This document shows, piece after piece, positions 54,957 through 63,600 of a stretch of DNA of 64,000 nucleotides. The stretch comes from Chloroflexota bacterium (lineage in GTDB: Bacteria > Chloroflexota > Anaerolineae > Anaerolineales > Villigracilaceae), in NCBI GenBank assembly GCA_013112685.1, contig JABFGC010000001.1:682001-746000 (forward strand), given 5' to 3'. Made by a program: the position numbers and the translations under genes. Position 1 is the stretch's first letter. Each line of letters opens with the position of its first letter. The notes under the pieces were generated by a model that had not been told where the DNA came from, did not search any database, and was given only the letters and a program-made list of their open reading frames with translations.

Positions 54957-56181
54957 TACGTTTAGAACTTCTCAATACTTGCCTGAAAAACAATCAAAAC
55001 TGATACCGACAAATTGGCGTTGGGTAAAGTTAGAAGACTTGGCAAAACTTCAAAGCGGCGGCACGCCATTGCGAGGAAATGCTCAATATTATGGCGGAAC
55101 AATACCTTGGGCAAAAATTCAAGATTTGACTAATTCTGGAAAATGGATTTCTTCAACAGAAGAATACATAACGGAAATTGCTATTCAAGACTCGTCTGCG
55201 CAAATATTTCCTGAGAAGACAGTTCTATTTGCCATGTATGGTTCTATTGGAACTTGCTCAATTGCTGAAAAACCTATTGCAACAAACCAAGCAATATTGG
55301 GTTGTGTCTGCGGTGATCAACTTCTCCCTGAATATTTATATTTTTGGTTCTCTTACAATAAAGAGAAATTTCTAAAAATGGGGCGCGGTGGCACACAGGC
55401 AAACTTGAATGCAGGAATTGTTAAATCATTTGAAATCCCCCTTCCTCCCTTGGAAGAACAAAAACGGATTGCCGCCCGTCTGGATGAGCAAATGCGTCAT
55501 ATCGAGCAGGCGCGGCTGGCGGCAGAGGAAAGTCTGTCCGCGGCGCGGGAGTTGCCGTCCGCGTATTTACAAGAAGTACTTGGTAGTGATGTTTCAAATA
55601 CATGGACAAAAACACAATTAGGCGAAGTGCTTACCCTCAGAAAAGAAGTTATTCATCCTTACGACAATCCTAAAGGTCCAGCAGTATTTGTGGGATTGGA
55701 ACATATTGAGTCGAATACTGGCATCCGCACTGGCTCCGTTGAAGTAGAAATGTCTAAATTGACGGGTAGAAAGCCAAAATACTATAAGGGCGATATTGTT
55801 TACGGCTATCTCCGTCCTTATCTCAATAAGGTTTGGGTTGCTGAATTTAACGGGCTTTGTTCCGTCGATCAATATGTTTACAGTGTTGATGAAAACAAAG
55901 CAGATACAGATTTTATTGCTTGGTTTATGCGGAGCCCGATCTACCTAAAACGAGCACCTGTGAATGGCGCTCCAGGTCAATTACCCAGAATAAGAACTGA
56001 AGAAGTGGCTTCTGTTGAAATCAATCTTCCGCCCCTCAAAGAACAGAAAAAGATTGCTTCCCAAATCTCGAAAAAGCTAAGCACAACCAATGAATTGATT
56101 AGCACGCTTGAAACGCAACTGGCGGAAATCGAGTCGCTGCCGTCCGCGGTGCTGGGTCAAGCCTTTGCGGGTGAAATATAG
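54949..56181 (+). CDS. hsdS: Type I restriction specificity subunit
   Basis: 410 aa from the GTG at 54949, which overlaps the TIR stop and has GAGG upstream. Two target-recognition domains: the first begins WVKLEDLAKLQSGGTPLRG, the second TKTQLGEVLTLRKEV. Each is followed by a conserved helical spacer: PLEEQKRIAARLDEQMRHIEQARL then ARELPSAYLQEV, and PLKEQKKIASQISKKL then IESLPSAVLGQAFAGEI. It directs HsdM and HsdR to a bipartite site. Its last 49 bp are duplicated at 57924-57972. Confidence 0.92.
   Translation: MNSTFRTSQYLPEKQSKLIPTNWRWVKLEDLAKLQSGGTPLRGNAQYYGGTIPWAKIQDLTNSGKWISSTEEYITEIAIQDSSAQIFPEKTVLFAMYGSIGTCSIAEKPIATNQAILGCVCGDQLLPEYLYFWFSYNKEKFLKMGRGGTQANLNAGIVKSFEIPLPPLEEQKRIAARLDEQMRHIEQARLAAEESLSAARELPSAYLQEVLGSDVSNTWTKTQLGEVLTLRKEVIHPYDNPKGPAVFVGLEHIESNTGIRTGSVEVEMSKLTGRKPKYYKGDIVYGYLRPYLNKVWVAEFNGLCSVDQYVYSVDENKADTDFIAWFMRSPIYLKRAPVNGAPGQLPRIRTEEVASVEINLPPLKEQKKIASQISKKLSTTNELISTLETQLAEIESLPSAVLGQAFAGEI
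56125..56173 (+). repeat. 49-bp direct repeat, copy 1 (hsdS 3' end)
   Basis: GAAATCGAGTCGCTGCCGTC... to GCGGGTG, encoding the conserved HsdS C terminus. Copy 2 lies at 57924-57972 with a single difference (TTT/TAT). Confidence 0.9.
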
Positions 56182-56239
56182 CCAAAACTCAAATCTGTCA
56201 TTTGCCATATAGTGTTAAAATCTATGTAGGATATTTGCC

Positions 56240-57394
56240 ATGACGGCTTCCGTTGAGATTACAGGTGACGTATTTCGCTGGGCGCGTGAAAGAGCCGACA
56301 TTTCGATTGAGCGGTTAGCTAAGACTGTTAATACGAAGCCTGAAAAAATCCTTGCTTGGGAACGTGAAACCGAATACCCTAATTATCGCCAAGCTCAGAA
56401 GGCAGCTTCTGCGCTTAGTGTTCCGCTTGGGTATCTCTTCCTTCCAAAACCCCCTGAAATTTCGATACCTATTGCAGATTTTCGTACCCTGCCCGGGAAA
56501 GAAAGCGCTGAGATCAGCCCCAACCTTCAAGAGGTATTAGACGATGCATTGAGGAAAAGGGACTGGTACGCTGAATGGCGCAAGGAAGAGGGGCTTGCGC
56601 AATTTGAATTCGTTGGAAAATTCTCCACAGAAAGTGACCCTGATGACCTAATCCAAGACATGCGGCAAACGCTGGACATATCTCCAGATTTTGCCGCTTT
56701 GATGAGTTCTTGGGATGAGCACCTTCGTAGGTTTATCCAGCAAGTGGAAAATGCAGGTATTTTAGTTTTGCAGAGTGGTATCGTAGGAACCAATACACAC
56801 CGAAAACTTTCTATTGAAGAATTTCGTGGTTTTGCACTGGCGAATGATTATGCCCCTTTGATCTTCATTAACTCTGTAGATTCTACAGCCGCTCGGATTT
56901 TTACATTAGCACACGAACTTGTCCATCTATGGACTGGAACGAGTGGGATTTCCAATCCTGAAATTGCTCCAAACCAAAAAGAAATCCAAAAAATTGAGGT
57001 GTTTTGTAATTATGTTGCGGCGGAATTTCTTGTTGCCAAATCCGCATTTCTTCGGCGTTGGGATAAGTATCGAGATGCAATAGATAATGCGCAAAATCTC
57101 GCAAAGTATTTTCGAGTTAGCGCCCAGGTAATTTTGCGACGCAGTTATGAATTAGAACTAATTCAAGCTGACGAATTCTTTCAAGCGTTTCAGGAAGTTC
57201 TGAAAGCAAGTAAGGCGCCTAAAAAAGGTGGAGGTGGTAGTTTCTACAACAATTTGTTTAGTAGAAACAGCCGACGATTTACTACAGAACTTGTCTTTGC
57301 AGTGTCTGGTGGTCGTATTACTTATGTGGAAGCAGCCCGTTTACTCAATACGAGTCCTGCGAAGGTTGCTAATGTGATGGAAAAACTTCGTTAG
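56240..57394 (+). CDS. XRE-HTH plus ImmA/IrrE metallopeptidase (antitoxin type)
   Basis: 384 aa. N-terminal helix-turn-helix (FRWARERADISIERLAKTVNTKPEKILAWERE). Central IrrE/ImmA-like zinc peptidase with LAHELVHLW near residue 225 (HExxH). C-terminal helical region with GRITYVEAARLLNTSPAKVANVM. HTH-ImmA proteins often neutralise or regulate a partner toxin; the DUF4411 gene starts 9 bp after its stop. AT-rich compared with hsdR and hsdM. Confidence 0.85.
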   Translation: MTASVEITGDVFRWARERADISIERLAKTVNTKPEKILAWERETEYPNYRQAQKAASALSVPLGYLFLPKPPEISIPIADFRTLPGKESAEISPNLQEVLDDALRKRDWYAEWRKEEGLAQFEFVGKFSTESDPDDLIQDMRQTLDISPDFAALMSSWDEHLRRFIQQVENAGILVLQSGIVGTNTHRKLSIEEFRGFALANDYAPLIFINSVDSTAARIFTLAHELVHLWTGTSGISNPEIAPNQKEIQKIEVFCNYVAAEFLVAKSAFLRRWDKYRDAIDNAQNLAKYFRVSAQVILRRSYELELIQADEFFQAFQEVLKASKAPKKGGGGSFYNNLFSRNSRRFTTELVFAVSGGRITYVEAARLLNTSPAKVANVMEKLR

Positions 57395-57403
57395 GTGGGA
57401 TGA

Positions 57404-57919
57404 ATGGATTACTGTCTTGATACCAGTGTTTATACCCAAGCGTATAGGTCGTATTATGCTTTTGATATTGCTCCATCATTCTGGAAGGCTTTGATAACAC
57501 TTGCGCAAGATGGAGTTATTGCCAGTCCGATTGCCGTGTATGATGAATTGAAGGAAGGCAAAGAAAAGGACGAGTTGAAATACTGGGCAAAAGACCATCG
57601 CAAGATTTTATTTATCGAACCTGACTCTAAAGTGAATGAGGCTTATCGCCAAATAGTGGAATTTGCTAACAGTCGTTATCGTGACCAGCATCAGATTCGT
57701 GAATTTCTCAAAGGCGCAGACCCATGGGTGGTTGCACATGCAAAAGCACACAGCCTAACAGTTGTCACGATGGAGGGATTTAAGCAAGTTGAGAGTGTCG
57801 ATAAGGCGACAGGGCGTTTTATCGGAAAAATCAAAATACCAAATATGTGTGATCATTTTGGTATTAAGTCTATTCCCACATATGAATTACTACGCGCCCT
57901 GAAAATTGAGTTGCGCTAG
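57404..57919 (+). CDS. DUF4411 PIN-like toxin
   Basis: 171 aa. Begins MDYCLDTSVY, the first acidic residue of a PIN-type nuclease site. GVIASPIAVYDELKEG and GADPWVVAHAKAHSLTVVTME carry the further acidic residues. The ending NMCDHFGIKSIPTYELLR is typical of DUF4411. Probably an RNase toxin paired with the upstream HTH-ImmA protein as a type II TA module. Confidence 0.85.
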   Translation: MDYCLDTSVYTQAYRSYYAFDIAPSFWKALITLAQDGVIASPIAVYDELKEGKEKDELKYWAKDHRKILFIEPDSKVNEAYRQIVEFANSRYRDQHQIREFLKGADPWVVAHAKAHSLTVVTMEGFKQVESVDKATGRFIGKIKIPNMCDHFGIKSIPTYELLRALKIELR

Positions 57920-57923
57920 CCTT

Positions 57924-57972
57924 GAAATCGAGTCGCTGCCGTCCGCGGTGCTGGGTCAAGCCTATGCGGGTG
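57924..57972 (+). repeat. 49-bp direct repeat, copy 2
   Basis: A second hsdS 3' end, 5 bp after the DUF4411 stop. Read in frame it gives EIESLPSAVLGQAYAGGVSKT then stop, a plausible original HsdS C terminus. Confidence 0.9.
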
Positions 57973-57980
57973 GGGTAAGT

Positions 57981-58077
57981 AAGACCTGACAGGTTTCATT
58001 GTGACCTGAGTCGATCCTACGTTATGAACGGAAAGAGATTCGCGTCGGACGCGGTTCTGTGGAAACCTGTCAGGTCT
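57981..58077. repeat. Wide palindrome of the AACCTGACAGGT family
   Basis: AAGACCTGACAGGTTT and AAACCTGTCAGGTCT arms about 66 bp apart. The spacer has GATTCGCGTCGGACGCGG-type inverted sequence. It occupies the gap after the TA cassette. Confidence 0.65.
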
Positions 58078-58093
58078 GGTGTGTGATGCAAAT

Positions 58094-58124
58094 AAAAAGT
58101 CCAGCGTTTCGGCTGGACTTTTTT
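58094..58124. terminator. Bidirectional terminator
   Basis: AAAAAGTCCAGC and GCTGGACTTTTTT arms with a 6-nt loop, directly after the stop of the minus-strand gene at 58126. Confidence 0.85.
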
Positions 58125-58125
58125 G

Positions 58126-58566
58126 TCAGGCATATTCGAGTGCGCGTTCTATCCATTGGGCGGGCTGTCCGATCAGCGGCTCGGTGGCTTTGAGCACCTC
58201 CAAGGCAACGGTGATCTTTTGTTTCTCGACCGCCAGCGTCAAATCCCACAGATTGTCGCGGCGAATGCCCGCGTCACTTAACTTCCATGCACGTTGCAGG
58301 GAGTTGTATTTTGGCATGAACTGATTGACGAAATCCTCGATCTGCAAACCGACGATCTCGTGCGAGTCAGGGATGTACAGAATCGCCACGTGCTCGTCCA
58401 CGTAATGAACGACGGTCTCCGTGTTCGGGTCGGCGAGCAGGAGCATGAAAACATCCATCTCGTCGTCGTAATGGAAGAAGAGCGGCGATTTCTTTCTTTT
58501 TACCATGGCGGATAAAAGCGTGGTCTTTAATGAATTTGTGGATACTAACTTCTTGACGGCATCCAT
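58126..58566 (-). CDS. DUF2283-like protein, possible antitoxin
   Basis: 146 aa. The middle (FFHYDDEMDVFMLLLADP, VHYVDEHVAILYIPDSHEIVGLQIEDFVNQF) resembles the short DUF2283 fold (beta strands ending in VGLxIxD). The C terminus is helical. ATG at 58566 has GGAGAGG upstream and lies inside the end of the preceding gene (22-bp overlap). Function not established. The overlap with a putative toxin suggests a TA partner. Confidence 0.5.
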   Translation of the reverse strand: MDAVKKLVSTNSLKTTLLSAMVKRKKSPLFFHYDDEMDVFMLLLADPNTETVVHYVDEHVAILYIPDSHEIVGLQIEDFVNQFMPKYNSLQRAWKLSDAGIRRDNLWDLTLAVEKQKITVALEVLKATEPLIGQPAQWIERALEYA

Positions 58567-58877
58567 ATCAGTTCCTCTCCAGATTTTCCAGAGTCGGTGG
58601 GATATGCTGAAATAACAAATCCTTCATTATCGGAATTAAACTTGACAACTACTTTGACATATCGGTTCTGCCTGGCAACATGGATCATGTAATACGCATA
58701 ACGGTTCTCACGATCTTTGTCTTTGCAGATAAAGGACGGGGTTTGAAGCGCCTGGCTTACGAACCTTTCCCATCCGCTCATCCATGGGCGGGAAACCAAA
58801 ATCTTCCTATACCATATTTCCTCGGTACAGATCACTCGATAACCTCTGCAGTCTTTGACATCAATCACATTCGCCAT
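58545..58877 (-). CDS. Small protein with PBECR-like (barnase/EndoU-type) pattern, possible toxin
   Basis: 110 aa. The pattern SRPWMSGWERFVSQALQTPSFICKD, then AYYMIHVARQNRYVKVVVKFNSD, then GFVISAYPTDSG and LIW is like the phage/plasmid PBECR-type RNase-like toxins. It lies opposite to the restriction genes, between the TA cassette and hsdM. Family call is from pattern only. Confidence 0.45.
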   Translation of the reverse strand: MANVIDVKDCRGYRVICTEEIWYRKILVSRPWMSGWERFVSQALQTPSFICKDKDRENRYAYYMIHVARQNRYVKVVVKFNSDNEGFVISAYPTDSGKSGEELIWMPSRS

Positions 58878-59018
58878 TTGGGAAATTTCCCGCTTTTATG
58901 TTTTTTTGTAACTGGCTTTACATAAATTATACAATGGTTTCTTGTATTTTCTCAAAGTCTATTGGATTACAATTGGCTTAGAAATTAGCCTTAAAAAGGA
59001 CTCGCGACAGTAGAAATC

Positions 59019-60548
59019 ATGGCAAAAACCTCAATTTCCAACGGAAATCCACGCAAATTTACCACCCAAGCCTCCCTCGATTCCTATGTCTGGGGCATTT
59101 GCGACATCCTGCGCCGCTCCAATTGCGCGGGGGCGCTGCAATACGTCCCTGAATTGACGTGGATTCTCTTCCTGCGCATTCTCGACGATACCGAGATGCA
59201 GGAAGCCGAACGCGCCGAGGCGGTCGGCGTGAAATACAAACCTTCGCTCAAGTCGCCCTACCGCTGGCAGGATTGGGCAGACCCGCAAGGCAAGAAGCGG
59301 GTTGAATTACAAAATGGCGCTTTGGGCGCGTTCTTCGGTTTTGTAAACGGCGAACTTCTGCCATACCTCAAAAGCCTGCGCGATAAACCGAACGCCAACT
59401 CGCGCCAGAAGGTCATCAGCGAAATCCTTTCGGGCGTCGAGCGCGTGCGCGTGGATACCGAAAAGAACTTTCTGGATGTGCTGGATAAAGTGCATGAAAT
59501 CCGCCACGAGAATATAGACACCACGCACATCTTTGCCCTGTCACAAGTCTATGAAGGCTTGTTGTTGAAGATGGGTGAAAAGGGCAATGACGGCGGTCAG
59601 TTCTTCACGCCGCGCGAAGTCATCCGCGCCATGATCCGCGCGGTGGAGCCAAAACTCGGCAAGACCATCTACGATCCCTGCTGTGGGACGGGCGGTTTCC
59701 TTGCCCAGTCCTATGAGTATCTGGATGCTAAATTGAAATCGAAAGCCGCGACGCCCGACCAAATCGAAACGCTCAAGACCCGCACTTTCTATGGGCGCGA
59801 AAAAGAGAGTTTGATCTACCCGATTGCCTTGTCCAACCTTGTCTTGCACGGCATTGACGAACCGCATCTCTGGCACGGCAACACCCTGACGGGTCAGGAA
59901 ACCTATGGCGGCTTGTTTCTTGAAGCCCCTTCTCAATTCGATTACATCCTCACCAATCCGCCCTTTGGCGGCAAGGAAGGTATCGAAGCTCAAACCAAGT
60001 TTGCCTACAAAACCCGTGCCACACAAGTTTTATTTTTACAGCATGTCATTGACAGCCTGAGAACAGGTGGCACTTGCGGAATTGTTCTTGATGAAGGCGT
60101 CCTCTTCCGCACGAACGAAACCGCCTTTGTGCAAACCAAGCGCAAATTATTGGATGATTGCGACTTGTGGGCAATTGTCAGTTTGCCGGGCGGCGTGTTC
60201 ACCACGGCGGGCGCGGGTGTCAAAACCAATCTGCTGTTCTTCACCAAAGGCAAACCTACTGAGAAGATTTGGTATTACGACCTTTCGGATATCAAAGTCG
60301 GCAAGAAGACCCCGTTCACGTCCAGGCATTTTGAAGATTTCTTCAAGCACCTGCCCAAACGCGCCGACTCAGAACGCAGTTGGATGGTCACACGTGAAGA
60401 GATCGAAGCCAGGAACTTCGATTTAAAGGCGGTCAATCCCAATGCCAAGGTTGAGGAAGATACCCGCACGCCCGATGAATTGCTGGACTTGATCGAGAAA
60501 AAAGGGAAAGAAATACAGGAGGCATTGGCACGGCTGCGGAAGGCTTGA
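59019..60548 (+). CDS. hsdM: Type I restriction-modification methyltransferase subunit
   Basis: 509 aa. N-terminal helical HsdM domain (LDSYVWGICDILRRSN, VPELTWILFLRILDDTE). N6-adenine methyltransferase with motif I YDPCCGTGGFLAQ near residue 218 and motif IV NPPFGG near residue 313. QFFTPREVIRAMI is the usual pre-motif. Modifies the HsdS-defined site. The normal partner order is disturbed: hsdS lies 2.8 kb upstream across two inserted gene pairs. Confidence 0.93.
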   Translation: MAKTSISNGNPRKFTTQASLDSYVWGICDILRRSNCAGALQYVPELTWILFLRILDDTEMQEAERAEAVGVKYKPSLKSPYRWQDWADPQGKKRVELQNGALGAFFGFVNGELLPYLKSLRDKPNANSRQKVISEILSGVERVRVDTEKNFLDVLDKVHEIRHENIDTTHIFALSQVYEGLLLKMGEKGNDGGQFFTPREVIRAMIRAVEPKLGKTIYDPCCGTGGFLAQSYEYLDAKLKSKAATPDQIETLKTRTFYGREKESLIYPIALSNLVLHGIDEPHLWHGNTLTGQETYGGLFLEAPSQFDYILTNPPFGGKEGIEAQTKFAYKTRATQVLFLQHVIDSLRTGGTCGIVLDEGVLFRTNETAFVQTKRKLLDDCDLWAIVSLPGGVFTTAGAGVKTNLLFFTKGKPTEKIWYYDLSDIKVGKKTPFTSRHFEDFFKHLPKRADSERSWMVTREEIEARNFDLKAVNPNAKVEEDTRTPDELLDLIEKKGKEIQEALARLRKA

Positions 60549-60617
60549 CCTTCCCTTTTCTCTTACCTTCCTCCAATATTCCCCATGCTATAATCCCTTT
60601 CCGTTGAAAGGGATTTC

Positions 60618-63600
60618 ATGCTCAAAAACTTCGTAAAACTATTCAGTGGCGACCCCACCAAGAAGACAGTCGAACAATACCGCGACCTGGTGACGCAGGT
60701 CAATGCGCTCGAGGCGCAGTATGAAGCCTTGAGCGACGACGCCCTGCGCGCCAGGACGGATGAATTCAAGGCGAGGATTTCTGAAATGCTCCCTCACCCC
60801 AGCCCCTCTCCCACCGGGAGAGGGGTGTCCGGAGGACGGGGTGAGGGGGAGATGGAGAGGGGTACAAAGCCGAGCAAGACGCTCTCGACCAACTCATGCC
60901 CGAAGCCTTCGCTGCCGTGCGCGAGGCGTCCAAGCGCACGATTGGATTGCGCCATTACGACGTGCAGATCATCGGCGGGGCGGTGCTGCACAGCGGCTCG
61001 ATCGCCGAGATGCGCACCGGCGAAGGCAAAACGCTCGTGGCGACCCTCCCGGTTTACCTCAACGCCCTGCTCGGACGCAGCGTGCATCTGGTCACGGTCA
61101 ACGATTACCTGGCGCGGCGCGATGCGCGCTGGATGGCGCCCATCTATCACGCGCTGGGCTTGAGCGTGGGCGTCCTGCAAATGGCGGCAGTGACCGAGAA
61201 CGGCAAGAAAGCCTTCCTCGTGGATTTCACGCGCGAATCCCCGCATGAAGACCAGCGTCACCTGCGCATGGTGGACCGCCGCCTGGCGTACGAAGCGGAC
61301 GTAACCTTCGGCACCAACTCCGAATTCGGCTTCGATTACCTGCGCGACAACATGACCATGCGCCTCGAAAACCGCGTCCAGCGCGGGCATTACTTCGCCA
61401 TCGTGGACGAAGTGGACAACGTCCTGATTGACGAGGCGCGCACGCCGCTCATCATCTCCGGTCCCGCCTCGGGCGACCTCGAATGGTACGGGCGCATGGC
61501 GCAGGTAGTCAAGCAGCTCAAGCCCGAAGATTTTGAAATGGACGAGAAGAACCGCTCCATCAACCTGACCGAGGTGGGCGTCAGCCGGGTGGAATCCATT
61601 TTGGGGATGCAGCTCATTGATCCCGAACGACCCGAAGACCTCAGCCCGGAGCAGGCGCGCCTGATGGGGTATCTGCAACAGGCATTGCGCGCGCAGTTCC
61701 TCTTCCATCGCAACAAGGATTACCTCGTGCAGGGCGGCAAGGTCGTCATCGTGGACGAATTCACGGGGCGGCTCATGCCCGGACGCCGCTGGAGCGACGG
61801 CTTGCATCAAGCCGTCGAGGCGAAGGAGGGCGTCAAGGTCGAGCCAGAGTCGGTTACGTACGCCACGATCACGTTGCAGAATTATTTCCGCATGTACGAA
61901 AAACTGGCGGGCATGACCGGTACCGCGCTCACCGAAGCCGAGGAGTTCAACAAGATTTATAAACTCGAAGTCGCGCCCATTCCGCCTAACCTCGAATATC
62001 TAGCTTACGGCAAGGATGCGCCGCTGGTCGAGATCAAAACGAAGGATGAGGAAGGCTACGCCTATTCCTATTTTGCGAAGAACGACTCCTCTCCCGCTGG
62101 AAGAGGGCAGGGTGAGGGAGAACCCGAGCCGCTCTTCTACCGCCGCAAGGATTATCCCGACGTCATTTTCCGCACGGTCGAAGCGAAACTGCGCGCCCTC
62201 GTGACGGAAATCGTCCGCAATCACGCGCTGGGACGCCCCCTGCTCGTTGGCACAACTTCGGTCGAATCCTCGGAGCGTTTGTCCAGCCGCCTCAAAGCGG
62301 ATTCGGTGCGCCGCCTGATGCAGTACCTGCTCGTGCGCGACCACTACCTGCGCGCGAACAACCTGGAGGAAGACGGACGCCTCATTACAGACCTCGTGCC
62401 GTTCAATGAACCCATAGAGAAGATTTCCCCCGACGCTTTGCGCGCCTTCATCAAGCCGCACGGCATGACCAACATCAGCCTCGACGATGAGTCCAACCTC
62501 GACAACCTGCTTGCGATTCTGCACCTGCCGGGTTCGGCGAAAGACCGCCTCAAAAAGATTTTCCGGGGCGGCGTGCCGCATCAGGTGCTGAACGCGCGCA
62601 AGCACACGGAAGAGTCGCAGATCATCGCAGGCGCGGGCGCGTTCGGCGCGGTGACCATCGCCACGAACATGGCAGGCCGCGGCGTGGATATCAAACTCGG
62701 CGGTGAGTTGGCGGAAGAAGTCATCTCCGCGGTCAACCGCGTGCTGGGCAAGTCCGGCTACAAAGACCCGTTCGACATGTCCCTGCAGGAGCGGCGCGAA
62801 GCCCTCCAAAAAATTGACCCGTCGAACTATGGGATTTACGAAGCGGAAGTCAAACTCTTCCTGCAATATTTCGAGGATATGGAGCGCGTCAAGGAACTGG
62901 GCGGTCTGCACGTCATCGGCTCGGAGCGGCACGAAGCCCGCCGCATTGACAACCAGTTGCGCGGACGCTCCGCCCGCCAGGGCGACCCCGGCTCTTCGCG
63001 CTTTTATCTCTCGCTTCAGGACGACTTGATGCGCCTGTTCGGCGGCGAGCAGGTGAGCGGGTTGATGGAACGCCTCAAAGTGGACGACTCGCTCCCGTTG
63101 GAGATGCGCCTCGTCAGCAATATCATCGAAGGCTCGCAGACCCGCGTGGAAGGCGCGAACTTCGATGTCCGCAAGCATTTACTGGAATACGACGACGTGT
63201 TGAACAAGCAGCGCCAGCAGATTTACAGCCAGCGCGACCGCATCTTCGTCAAAGAGGATTTGAGCGAAGACGTGGCGGAGATGCTCGAAGCCGAAGTGAC
63301 CAAGCGCGTCGAGGCGGGACTGGTGGATGAGGAGGGGCCCACGGCGGCTGATCGCCTGGCTCGACCAGGTCCAGCCGCCGTTCGAGGCGCAGGACGGCTT
63401 GTTCCCGTCCTATGGGTTCAAGTTGCTTCTTGATCAAATCAACGGCGCTGACCTTCGACCTTCGACTTTGGACCTGATCGCCAAATCCATCGAAGCCGAG
63501 CAAAACCATGCCCTGCGCGCCATCGAGAACCTGATTGACAAAACGGGCGAGACGCTGGAAGGGCAGATCTCCGACCGCGAAGAGGCGCTGGATGCCTACT

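Noticed and set aside
62000..63178. 392-codon minus-strand ORF opposite secA
   Set aside because: Shadow of secA, with no motifs or ribosome binding site.
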